Assembly: GCA_030430575.1 (NCBI GenBank)
Contig: JAUIKF010000009.1
Coordinates: 84,840-148,839, forward strand
Source of the DNA: Bacteroidia bacterium
GTDB taxonomy: Bacteria; Bacteroidota; Bacteroidia; J057
Length of the DNA: 64,000 bases
Direction of reading: 5' to 3'
The notes beneath the pieces were generated by a model that saw only the letters and a program-made list of their open reading frames with translations, did not search any database and was not told where the DNA came from. Made by a program: the position numbers and the translations under genes. Shown piece after piece: positions 37,792-47,600 of the stretch. Within the stretch, counting starts at the first letter, position 1. The number at the start of each line of letters is the position of its first letter.

Positions 37792-37796
37792 AAACG

Positions 37797-37820
37797 ATAA
37801 ACCGCCTTCGGGCGGTTTAT
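37797..37820. terminator. Intrinsic terminator with TTCG loop
   Basis: A perfect 10-bp stem ATAAACCGCC/GGCGGTTTAT with a TTCG loop has the same GC core as the stems at 3303 and 6211. It ends the 32640-35071 operon. Confidence 0.88.
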
Positions 37821-38018
37821 TTATGATTTGTATAGGTCGCTAGGATGAAATTAGGGGATAGTAAATAGACCACCCCATTTTGGAAAAAATCTTCTCTAAT
37901 GAGATTTTGCTTTCTATCTCTGATGGGGTGCAATTTGGAGACGGGAACTGGATGTTTTCAGCTTTTGCTTAAAAAAGAAGGAAAAGTGTGGGTGGAAAAA
38001 TTTGTTCGAAGATGAGGG

Positions 38019-39719
38019 TTATTTCCGCAGCAAAATCCTCCCGTAATACTTCTCCCCTTTGTCAAGCGATATCGTGACGTGATATATCCCCGAAGAGAAT
38101 CGGGATAGTTCAAGCATATTTTGGGAAGGGCTTATGTAGCCCTGAGTGACGGTTTTGCCGAGGTGGTCTACGACCTGAACCTGGGCCTGTCTGGCGCCTG
38201 TGGGAAGGGTTATTCGGGTGAATCCGGTTGTGGGATTGGGAGAGAGACGAAGCTGTTGAGCTTTATAAGGGGAAAGCCCCACATTGTCGCCTACTTTCAG
38301 GTTAAGGATAAAAGCATCATTGAACCCTTTCGAGGTTATGATATGTGTACCCTGAGTAGGATCAAAATCTACATTATTTTCAAAAAATCCTGTAGCATAA
38401 ATATGCCTTCCAGCGTCATCTATTTCCATTTCTGTCAGTACATCATATCCAGTACCTCCGATTCTTTTGGCCCAAACTAAATTTCCAGAAGGGTCTAGTT
38501 TTTGGATAAAAATATCCTGATAACCAGTCGCAGTGAGGTTGGCAGTGAGCGGCCCGGGATCAAAGTCTACGATTTGGTTAAAAAATCCCGAATTATAGAT
38601 ATAGCCCAGTGGATCAACTTCTACGGAGTAGCCAACGTCCACCCCCACACCGCCTGCGCTATTGGCCCAAACCAGGTCGCCATTTGCATCCAGTTTGATC
38701 AAAAAAATATCGCTTTTTTCCTTGGTCTCAGAAATGAGTTCCTTAATTCCGGGACCTGGGTCAAAATCCACGGTATCCGAAAATCCGCCCGATAAGATCA
38801 CATTTTCCCATTGATCCACATCCAAAAAAAATCCTGTTGCCCGTCCCGTTCCACCTAAACTTTTGGACCAGAGAAAATTGCCATCTGAATCAAGTTTTAG
38901 AATAAAAACATTGGTGGCTCCTTTAGATATCAGAGGAGGTCCTCCTCCCGCTGGATCAAATACTACCGTATCTCGAAACAATCCAGTGACATAGATATTG
39001 TCGGCAATATCCGTTTTTATGTTATAGGGAATATCATTTCCATTTCCGCCAAAACTTTTTGCCCAAATCAGGTGGCCATCTGGAGCGACCTTTTGGACAA
39101 AAATATCCTTTCCTCCTTGAGAGATCAGGCTTTTGCTCCCTGAATCAAAAAAGGCTGTATCTGAGAATTCTCCTGTCATGAGCACATTTCCCAGGGCATC
39201 TATCGCCAGGGAATTACTCTGATCATAACTCGACCCGCCCATACGTTGGGCCCAAATATAATTTCCTGCTGAGTCAAGCTTTAGAATAAAAGCATCCGAA
39301 TATCCCCTGGGTTGAAGGGCCTTTACACCCGAATTCGGGTCAAAATCTGCCTCCCGATCAAAACTTCCTGTAGTGTACACATAGCCAGAATCATCCACTG
39401 CCACAGATGTGGCCGCATCAAAGGAGAGCGCTCCTCCTACCCTTTTAGCCCAAATCAGGCACCCTTGTCTGTCCAGTTTTTGAATAAAAATATCGTTAAA
39501 TCCACTTGATCCTAATGTGGTCGTGTTTATGCACGAATCAAATTCTATCGATAGGTCAAATATGCCTACGCTCACCACATTGCCCTTGCCGTCCAGGGCG
39601 ACGCCATACCCTGCTTCATAAGCAGGGCCTCCTACACCTTTTGCCCATATCAGGTCCTGGGCATTACCCCTAAAGCTGCTGGACAAAATGATGAGTATCA
39701 GGTAAAATGAGTGTTTCAT
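38019..39719 (-). CDS. SBBP-propeller T9SS protein
   Basis: The 566-residue product has a signal peptide (KHSFYLILIILSSSFRGNAQ). Nine or so repeats of about 50 residues each have the pattern LIWAKxxGG...D..xS..VDxxGNVYxTGxFxxTVDFDP, typical of SBBP beta-propeller repeats. A C-terminal T9SS sorting domain (LSPNPTTGFTRITLP...SSGIYHVTISLDKGEKYYGRILL) has a different flavour from the HYR proteins. A surface or released location is expected. The gene is 29 bp downstream of the predicted outer-membrane protein gene on the same strand and may be translated from the same message. Substrate unknown. Confidence 0.93.
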   Translation of the reverse strand: MKHSFYLILIILSSSFRGNAQDLIWAKGVGGPAYEAGYGVALDGKGNVVSVGIFDLSIEFDSCINTTTLGSSGFNDIFIQKLDRQGCLIWAKRVGGALSFDAATSVAVDDSGYVYTTGSFDREADFDPNSGVKALQPRGYSDAFILKLDSAGNYIWAQRMGGSSYDQSNSLAIDALGNVLMTGEFSDTAFFDSGSKSLISQGGKDIFVQKVAPDGHLIWAKSFGGNGNDIPYNIKTDIADNIYVTGLFRDTVVFDPAGGGPPLISKGATNVFILKLDSDGNFLWSKSLGGTGRATGFFLDVDQWENVILSGGFSDTVDFDPGPGIKELISETKEKSDIFLIKLDANGDLVWANSAGGVGVDVGYSVEVDPLGYIYNSGFFNQIVDFDPGPLTANLTATGYQDIFIQKLDPSGNLVWAKRIGGTGYDVLTEMEIDDAGRHIYATGFFENNVDFDPTQGTHIITSKGFNDAFILNLKVGDNVGLSPYKAQQLRLSPNPTTGFTRITLPTGARQAQVQVVDHLGKTVTQGYISPSQNMLELSRFSSGIYHVTISLDKGEKYYGRILLRK

Positions 39720-39748
39720 GATTTTTATTTAAGCAGTCAAAAAGCTCT

Positions 39749-41086
39749 CTAAAAAGTATAGACAAAATCGATATAGGGAATGGGAAAAGGTATCCAGTCG
39801 GTTTCTCCAAAAGAGGTGCCCGATGGGATAGGGCCAGCAGGAAAAGTCTTTTCTACTTTATTCCTGATATAGCCTACCGACACCAACCCCAAATCAAAGG
39901 AGACCTTGGGATTCATGATGCGGATGGCGCCACTGATGGCTAAATAATCGATCGTAGATGTCTGAGAACCGGTAAAACTGGTACGAGATGGGAAGTCGTA
40001 AACGTGTATCGTTCTCGTAGTTTGGACTGACGTAAACCAATTTTCTGTGACCAGGCTCACATTTTTGCCAACTCGGGTCATGGCTCCCAGGTTCAACGTA
40101 GGCTTCTTGCTCCCCTCTTCATTGAGTCTTCTACTCCATTGCCCATTTATAAAGCTCCAACCTCCCCCCAGTGTCACGTTATGTTCCTTATTTCCATAAG
40201 TAAACAAGGTATATCCCATGATCACAGAGCCTCCTTCTTCGGCCAACATTCCCCCCATAATAGCCCCTCCGCCCACATATATTTTGTTTCCGATGGGCGT
40301 ACTGGCTTTTACATTTACATAGCCGATAGCCCCTAAATAATCATCGACAAAAATAGAGGCAAGTGTCGAAAATAACTCAAGCCCACCGGATAAGCTCACG
40401 TGGTCTGTGACGCCACAGCTAAAGGAGTTTAAGCCCACAAAGATATTTTGGTAATATCCCGTCCCTTTGTCCAGCGGAATCGCTGACGGGCTGAACAAGT
40501 AGCGGGTCGCGTTGGGATTGGGGTATGAAAACGACGTGTACTTGTCATATTCTTCATCGGACAAAAGGACGATTTTATGCAGGTTTTCTAACAAAAACTG
40601 CACTTCACCGCCCAGCGATTGAAGGTATAGGGTCACGCCTTCAAGGGCAAGTACCTTCCCGTTTACCCTGCTTCCATCACTGAGTTCCAAATGGGCCTGG
40701 AGGTTCTCGTTATTTTCTAATCTATTCCGGATTTGCTCCCATCTTTTCAGCAAAGTGGCGCCGAGACGGTTGATCTTCTCCTGAGCTTCTACAAATTTGT
40801 ATTGAGGCAGGTATTTCTCCACTTCTTCACCATCAGTCAAATGGACCTGCATGTAGTAATTCTTGTCCTCCTTTTGCCATATTTCCAGGTAATCGAGGTT
40901 CTTGGGGGTTGGGAGAAGTATCCCACTGAGCGTGAAACGCTTAAACTCACTAACACTTATCTGAGGGCCTACCAGCTTGCTTACAACCACCAGGCTATCA
41001 TTGGCCTGTCCTGTGGCTTTGGTGGTAATCGTTAGAAGTAAAAAGGCCAGAATCCCTAGGGTGCAAAAGAATCGATGATTTTTCAT
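39749..41086 (-). CDS. Predicted outer-membrane beta-barrel protein
   Basis: Starting at the ATG complement at 41086, the product has 445 residues and a signal peptide (KNHRFFCTLGILAFLLLTITTKATGQ). An upstream in-frame ATG (41125) would put extra polar residues before it and is unlikely. An N-terminal half of alpha/beta character includes a small-barrel-like segment (GSRVNGKVLALEGVTLYLQSL). The C-terminal half has alternating hydrophobic strands (NIFVGLNSFSCGVTDHVSLSGGLEL, NVTLGGGWSFINGQW, VSFDLGLVSVGY) ending ..PIPYIDFVYTF with a terminal Phe, as in outer-membrane barrels. Family not recognised. It probably forms a two-gene unit with the SBBP gene. Confidence 0.85.
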   Translation of the reverse strand: MKNHRFFCTLGILAFLLLTITTKATGQANDSLVVVSKLVGPQISVSEFKRFTLSGILLPTPKNLDYLEIWQKEDKNYYMQVHLTDGEEVEKYLPQYKFVEAQEKINRLGATLLKRWEQIRNRLENNENLQAHLELSDGSRVNGKVLALEGVTLYLQSLGGEVQFLLENLHKIVLLSDEEYDKYTSFSYPNPNATRYLFSPSAIPLDKGTGYYQNIFVGLNSFSCGVTDHVSLSGGLELFSTLASIFVDDYLGAIGYVNVKASTPIGNKIYVGGGAIMGGMLAEEGGSVIMGYTLFTYGNKEHNVTLGGGWSFINGQWSRRLNEEGSKKPTLNLGAMTRVGKNVSLVTENWFTSVQTTRTIHVYDFPSRTSFTGSQTSTIDYLAISGAIRIMNPKVSFDLGLVSVGYIRNKVEKTFPAGPIPSGTSFGETDWIPFPIPYIDFVYTF

Positions 41087-41219
41087 AATGCAAAGATTTG
41101 GTATGTGAAATGGCGTTTTAGGCACTTTCTCACAAGGAAATGAAAAATCATAATTATGTCACGTAGGTGAACCGATGAGGGAATAACTGAGGGGTTTTAG
41201 GGCATAAGTATCCCTCTCA

Positions 41220-41966
41220 TCAATCTATCGACAACCCAATCACATGCTGAATAAAGTCGCTCGACTTGGCATTGGAGACAGAAAGACGCGTCCCGTTGGA
41301 CATTTTGACCTCGCGTTCCTTATTGTTGAACTGGACCAGATGATCGGGGTTGATGAGGTGGCGCGCATGGATGCGGCAAAAATGATAAGGGGCCAGAATG
41401 GCCTCAAAATGGCCGAGATTTCGGCTGGAGTACAGGGCCGAGCCGTTGGCTCGGACAAATTTAGTGCTGCCGCCATCGGCCTCGCAATAGATGATCTCAT
41501 CGATGATCACCCAGTCAAAGCCGCCCAGGCTGCGGATGCGCAGGTATTTTTTCAAATTCTGCCCCTGGTTCAATTGCTCAAAATAGGATTCGAGGCTAAG
41601 CGAGTTCTTCTTGTCCCACACTTTTCGCACAGCCTTTTTCAGGCTGTCGGAGTCATAGGGCTTTTCCAGAAAATCTATTGCCTCCTGTTTATAGGCCTCA
41701 GCGGCATGTGAGCTGTGTGCCGTGGTGATAATCACCTCAAAATCGTATTCGCCCAAAGCATCCAACAACTGGAATCCCGTCATGCCGGGCATATTGATGT
41801 CGAGAAAGATGAGGTCAGGGGATAACTCCTTGATGGCGAGAATGCCTTCACCTGCCGATTGGCAACTTGTCAGGATTTCTACATGAGGGCAATGCTTTAG
41901 CAAGTCTCGCTCCAGGGACTCTAAAGCATGTTTTTCGTCGTCTATGAGGATCGTTTTAATTGCCAT
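41220..41966 (-). CDS. LytTR-family response regulator
   Basis: The true start is the ATG at 41966 (MAIKTILIDDEKHALESLER), four bases after the upstream kinase gene ends; the longer frame reads into the kinase gene. The 248-residue product has a receiver domain with acidic pair D9-D10, phosphoacceptor D56 (LIFLDINMPG) and conserved K in FLEKPYD. A C-terminal LytTR DNA-binding domain follows (LRIRSLGGFDWVIIDEIIYCEADGGSTKF...FCRIHARHLINPDHL). It should be phosphorylated by the adjacent 7TMR-DISM kinase and control transcription. The target is unknown. Confidence 0.95.
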   Translation of the reverse strand: MAIKTILIDDEKHALESLERDLLKHCPHVEILTSCQSAGEGILAIKELSPDLIFLDINMPGMTGFQLLDALGEYDFEVIITTAHSSHAAEAYKQEAIDFLEKPYDSDSLKKAVRKVWDKKNSLSLESYFEQLNQGQNLKKYLRIRSLGGFDWVIIDEIIYCEADGGSTKFVRANGSALYSSRNLGHFEAILAPYHFCRIHARHLINPDHLVQFNNKEREVKMSNGTRLSVSNAKSSDFIQHVIGLSID

Positions 41967-41970
41967 ATCG

Positions 41971-43953
41971 TTATTGGATTGGGATTTTGAGGAGGATTTG
42001 GGTTCCAAGGGGTTTTTGAGTAGCTGCATCTTTTTTGTCCAAAATCTGGATGGATAAATATTGATTAAACTTTTGATTAAATAGCAATAACCGCTGGGCA
42101 GAAATCCTAGTGCCATCACCCGAGAAGCCATTGGTTGAAGATGGAGTGTGCGACTTTCTTCCGACGCCATTGTCGTCTATGGTACAATGTATTTCTTTTT
42201 CCTCTTTTTTTACCCTCACTCGCAGCAGTTTCTGGCCGGTTTTGGGCAAAAGGCCGTGTTTGATAGCATTTTCCAAATAAGGCTGCAAGATCAGCGGAGG
42301 AACTAAAACCTCCGTGAGATTCACCTCTTTATCGAGGTCAAAGTGGAAGGTAAACTGGTCCTGGAAGCGCAAGGCTTCCATCTGGATATAATTTTGGGAA
42401 ATGGCGATTTCATCTGCCAAGGTCACCGACTCCACCTTTGAATAATTCAAAGAAGATCGCATCACCCTGCTAAAGGTGACGAGGTATTTTTCTGCCAGGT
42501 CATTTTCTCCTCGTCCAATAAGGTTTTTTATCGCCATCAGGCAGTTAAAAATAAAATGGGGATTGAGCTGTGACCTTAAGGCTCGGAGTTCTTGTTCTAT
42601 AATTTTTTCGTGTGCTTCCTTCTTTTCTTTTTGCATCACCCTGCTTTTATACCCCAGCCCCAGGGAGAAGAAGAGGATTTCGACCATAACGCCTATTTTT
42701 AGCGGAATCAGTGGCACATCCCAGGGCCCCACATAGTGGGTCAGAAGGTTGGCCGAAAGGGTCACGGTAACGATGCTTCCCAGTATAAGCGTCGAAGTGC
42801 CTAGAAGAATATAGGCAAATAATCGCTTGTTTAGGCGAAACAGGTGGTATCCAACATAAATGATCGGAACTAAGACGATTAGTCGAACGATGGAATGCAG
42901 CAGGCCGCTGGCATAAAAGCCGATGAGAAAGCTAATCAGGTAATTTACCAGGAGGTAAATAGCGATAACCAAAATTCCCTTTTTAATAAAATGATAAATC
43001 CGGCGATTTTGCTTTTTCACATCCATGAAATGGATCACAAAAAAAGTATAGGAAAAATAAATCCCGATTGAGATAGGTACTTCATAGAAATAGTGCCATT
43101 CAGGATGAAATGATGCCAGCACATTTACGAGGGAGTTGGCCTTTTCAAATTTCCACCAGAAATAAGCGAAGGTACTTATCAGATAGAGCAGGTAGTATCC
43201 ATAGGCTTTATCTTTATTTTGAAAAAACTGAACACCAAAAAAGAGCAGGAGAAATAGGAGAACGCCGAAGAATAGACCATTAAACAATAAAAAGGGAAAC
43301 ATTTGCCTTGCCTGAATGATATAATCCTGATTAGCGGCATAGAGCATAAGGCTTGCGGTCTCTTCTTCAAATCGAAAGTTGTTTTTTATTCTTAGGTAAA
43401 AAGTAGCGGTTTCCCCAGCCTCCAATTGAATAGGAAGGCCATATTTGGTCTTTAGGTATTGCAGATTGGGAAAATCTGCCTGAGAGACATCGGCTAGCAA
43501 GCCTGCCACGAACAGGGGGGTGTCTACTCCCACTTTGAATAGACTCAGGCTGTCAAATACCCCTACTTTTAATGTGCCGTAGACGCTGTCGCTTGAGGTA
43601 TTCTCCAGCCTGAACCGAACCCAATACACATTGGCGGTATTCGTAAAAATGGAAAACGGATTCTTTTCGGAAGGAAAACGCAGCTCGGCTAAGGGCTGAA
43701 ATGCCAGTGACTCTGCCTCCAGCCAGTGCGCACCAGAATGGTCCGCTGCAAATTCGCCAACCTGCTGCAAGTGGATTCCTTCATCCATTTCGTCCGCCGA
43801 AATGCTTAGGGCGGCTTGACCCCAGCCGAAGCATGGAATGCCCCATAAGGCAAAAAAAATGATGCGAGATATGTTATGCCCTAAAACCAATAGCTGTTTG
43901 TTAATGCCAGTAAGCTGTTTGCTTTTGGAAATTAAGGAAATCTCGCTTCCCAT
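41971..43953 (-). CDS. 7TMR-DISM sensor histidine kinase, LytS type
   Basis: The 660-residue product has an N-terminal export signal and a periplasmic beta domain of the 7TMR-DISM extracellular type (YWVRFRLENTSSDSVYGTLKVGVFDSLSLFK). About seven membrane helices (about 225-425) follow. The cytoplasmic kinase is of the His_kinase family (LRSQLNPHFIFNCLMAIKNLI, phospho-His466) and has HATPase motifs (LVPPLILQPYLENAIKHG, DDNGVGR). It pairs with the LytTR regulator immediately downstream. Such pairs usually sense small ligands at the envelope. Nothing in the sequence reveals the ligand. Confidence 0.95.
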   Translation of the reverse strand: MGSEISLISKSKQLTGINKQLLVLGHNISRIIFFALWGIPCFGWGQAALSISADEMDEGIHLQQVGEFAADHSGAHWLEAESLAFQPLAELRFPSEKNPFSIFTNTANVYWVRFRLENTSSDSVYGTLKVGVFDSLSLFKVGVDTPLFVAGLLADVSQADFPNLQYLKTKYGLPIQLEAGETATFYLRIKNNFRFEEETASLMLYAANQDYIIQARQMFPFLLFNGLFFGVLLFLLLFFGVQFFQNKDKAYGYYLLYLISTFAYFWWKFEKANSLVNVLASFHPEWHYFYEVPISIGIYFSYTFFVIHFMDVKKQNRRIYHFIKKGILVIAIYLLVNYLISFLIGFYASGLLHSIVRLIVLVPIIYVGYHLFRLNKRLFAYILLGTSTLILGSIVTVTLSANLLTHYVGPWDVPLIPLKIGVMVEILFFSLGLGYKSRVMQKEKKEAHEKIIEQELRALRSQLNPHFIFNCLMAIKNLIGRGENDLAEKYLVTFSRVMRSSLNYSKVESVTLADEIAISQNYIQMEALRFQDQFTFHFDLDKEVNLTEVLVPPLILQPYLENAIKHGLLPKTGQKLLRVRVKKEEKEIHCTIDDNGVGRKSHTPSSTNGFSGDGTRISAQRLLLFNQKFNQYLSIQILDKKDAATQKPLGTQILLKIPIQ

Positions 43954-44074
43954 TCATAGGTGGCTTACCTCTTTATGCCATAAACCTGGTCGTTGAGGGC
44001 ATATTTGGCCTTTTTAAGAGATTGAACTCAGCCTCAAAATCTTTTTAAAACAAGGATTCCACGAGTTCACTAGA

Positions 44075-44442
44075 GATTATCACGAATGAATAAGGTTAGT
44101 TTTAATAAACCACAGATTTCCACAGATTAACACAGAAAAATCCTAAAAATCTGTGGTTCTCTGACAAATTTGGTGGGAAGCTTGTCGCTTCTGGCAAACA
44201 CATCTCCGCTCGCACAGGCCGCAACCTCTTCAAAGAGGTTTTCGCGCCAACTAGGGCTTGTGGGAAGTCCTCTTTGAAGAGAGAGCCTGTCCCGAGCCTG
44301 CCGAGGGAGGGCCTGAGGGGTTCAGGAGATGTGAAAGCCCAAAGTGGATGCTCCACTAAAATTGTCAGAGAACCAAATCTGTGGGAATCTGATATATCGG
44401 CGATGAATAGGTAAAACCAATAAGGTTCCATTCGTGATAATC
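44075..44442. repeat. Nested multi-level palindrome
   Basis: At least four inverted repeats are nested inside one another. GATTATCACGAATG pairs 44075-44088 with 44429-44442. A 16-bp arm pairs 44113-44128 with 44376-44391 (one mismatch). TGGTTCTCTGACAA pairs 44154-44167 with 44362-44375. CACATCTCC pairs 44199-44207 with 44325-44333. The centre holds the hairpin module also found at 13681-13789. The sequences of the levels are unrelated, as if palindromic elements were repeatedly inserted in the loop of an older hairpin. It occupies most of the 671-bp gap between divergent genes; no gene is seen in this gap. Confidence 0.8.
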
Positions 44443-44624
44443 ATTACTTTTTTTACACAAACGCATTCTTGTAACTAGCTGATAGCCAGACTGGTGTACT
44501 CCAGTCCAAACCCCTGGTATTAGAGTGAAAGGTCATTTTGCATCGCATTGGTTACTTGTGGCATCGAACGAAAACACTCGCCACGTTCTCTTTCGTCAAC
44601 TGCTAATATTTAACCAAAGAAGCT

Positions 44625-47600
44625 ATGAAAATTGCAACCGCAACTATGCGCAAAGGATGGTATTTGCTCCTCCTCACCCTCTCCGTTTTTTTCTCCTCCC
44701 CTACACACGCCCAATACCTGGACTGTAATTTTGGGACGTCCGGAATCGCCAAACAAAGCAATACCCGCAACCTCTCTGGCTGGACGCAGGCCGGCGGCAA
44801 AACCTATGTAGGTCGCTACCAATACAACCCCTATAGATTTCAGTACCTGAAATTTGGGGCGAATGGCGCTTATGAAGGCGCTTCTCACAATGCGGCAGCC
44901 CCTGGCTCCCAGCCCTCCATCAGAGACCTTGTCTATGTAGGGAATACGCTGTTCATGATTGGCCAGACAAGTATTGGCGGCCGCGATAGATTACTGGCGC
45001 TCAGATTTAATCCAACTAATGGCGCAAAGACAGGTCAATGGACTCAATATGCTGGTATCACTCATGACCGCATCTCCGGCGCAGTCGCAGATCCTAATGG
45101 CAAGATTCTGGCATTTGGTAATGTCATCGGAAGAGGGGGAAACCACTCTGACCAGCAGGCCTACCTCATGAGGCTACATACGAATGGTTCCAAGGATAAA
45201 ACCATCTTTATCAATTTTCATCCTGAGGGTACAGGATACCAGGGGCCTTACGAGAGCTTTGTGGCTGCCCACAGCACAAGCACTCATGTCTATGCTGTCG
45301 CCAGTATCAGATATGGTTCTTACGGGTCTCGCCCCGTGGTGATGAGATTGGATTACAACTCATTTACGCGAGATCAGAATTTTGGAACAAATGGACTTGC
45401 TTATTTGCTCCCTTCCCAGATGTCAGGAATCGGCGGAACCAGCAATTATTTTGACGATATGGAGGTCATGAGTAATGGGAAAATTCTGGTTGCTGGTACG
45501 ATTTATAAAAATAACACCAATTACCCTTATGTCATTCGCCTCAATGCGAATGGGACGGTAGATACGGGATTTGGGAGCAATGGGATATACGTCGTTCCTT
45601 CCTCCCTTCTTCCAGGCTCCCCCTGGGAAATAGATGTAGAGGCGCAGTCCGATCAGAAGGTGCTGATCTCGGCAGAGGTTACGGGCAATTATCAGGTAGG
45701 GAGCATTCGCCTGAATGCCAATGGAACCCTGGACACATCCTATGGAACAAACGGCTTTAACGGAGCGCAGACAGACACTTACTACCGCTTTGAAGGAGCG
45801 AATCTGCACGGTGGCTCGAAGCTGTTGGTGGTAGGCAAAGGCGGCCCAAGTTCAGGAGATGACATCATTACGTTGGTACAATTTAATACCTCAGTGAATG
45901 CCTTCCAATGTACACCTCCTACGGCAGTATGCCAGGACATTACAGTCAACTATACGGGTTCACCCATTACTGTAAATGGAAGTCAGGTGGATAATGGAAG
46001 TTCGGGTGCCAATACGCCCTTAAACTTTAGCCTGAATACATCGAATTTTGACTGTGCCAATCTAGGAGCCAATAGCGTCACCTTGACCGTGACGGATGCG
46101 GCCAACCTGACCGCGACTTGTGGGGCAAACATCACCGTCGTAGATCAGGAAGGGCCTGTCGCTATTTGTCAGGATGTGACCGTTTATCTTGACGGTGCAG
46201 GGGAGGCTATTTTGGCAGAAGCAATGATTAATAATGGTTCCTATGATGCCTGTTTGGGAACCCCCAATAATGGAATCAGCAACTTGAGCCTGAACAATAC
46301 CCAATTTGATTGTCAAAATATGGGAAGCAATCCTGTCACCCTGACGGTCACGGATTTAGCCAATAATACAAGTGCCTGTATGGCAACCGTCACCGTGTCT
46401 GACGCCATTAATCCACAACTTACTTGTCCCGCTAATATAACCGTGAATAACGATTTGAATGTCTGCGGGGCGCAAGTGGCGTATTCCATCAATACCTCGG
46501 ATAATTGTACTGGCGAGACATTAAGCATGGAAAGTGGAATGGCCTCGGGAAGTGTGTTTCCGGTAGGAACTACCCTCAATTCCTATGTAGCAACTGACGC
46601 AAATGGGAATACGGCTAGTTGCTCTTTTACCGTCACGGTAAATGATGTACAGGCTCCAGTAGCTACCTGCCCTTCCGACATCACGGTTAATAATGATCCA
46701 GGCGCCTGCGGAGCCGTAGTGAGCTTTTCGGTTACTTCTTCAGATGTATGCGGGGGAGAAATCATCACCCAGACTGCTGGATTGCCCAGTGGCAGTCTAT
46801 GCCCTGTGGGCGTGAGTCCCCAGACATTTGTCGTGACAGATGTTGTGGGCAATACGGCGAGTTGTTCCTTTACCATTACCGTGAATGATACGGATAAGCC
46901 AAGACTTTTTTGCCCCCCAGCTGCAACCCAAAACAGTTATCCCAATCGGTGTGAGGCGCCTATCTCTTTCTCCATTTCTAGTATGGATAACTGTGGGGTA
47001 GCCAGTGTTGTCCTGGAAAGGGGGATAGAATCAGGGAATTTCTTCCCTGTTGGGGTAACTACCAACACCTATATCGTTACTGATTTAGCAGGCAATACGG
47101 GCAGTTGTACTTTTGATATTACGGTATCGGATATCTACAATCCTGAAATTATTTGTCCTTACAATATGACTCAGGCTAATGATCCTGGAGAATGTGGCGC
47201 AAATATCAGTTTTAGCATATCTACTTCGGATAATTGTTCGGGCGAAACCTATATGCAGGACGAAGGCATGCCTTCTGGCAGCCTGTTCCCCGTCGGAACT
47301 ACCACCAATACCTTTACCGCCACAGATGCGTCGGGCAATACAGCTAGTTGCACCTTTACCATCACGATAAATGATACCACCAAACCCAGCATCAGTTGCC
47401 CTACTGACTTTGTCATCAGTAATGATGTGGGAAGTTGCAGTGCAATCTTCAATTATGTTCCGCCAACCGGATTTGACAATTGCACTGGCGTGAATGTGGT
47501 GCAAATCGCAGGCCTAGGGTCAGGAGGCACCTTTCCAACGGGCACTACAGTTGAGACCTATGAAGTAAGAGATGCCGCAGGAAACACGAGAGCATGTAGC

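Noticed and set aside
44530..44595. A seventh copy of the shared operator before the 44625 gene
   Set aside because: At the required 21/34 spacing only weak matches are seen (TACTTGTGGCAT), and the -7 element is poor (TCTCTTTC).
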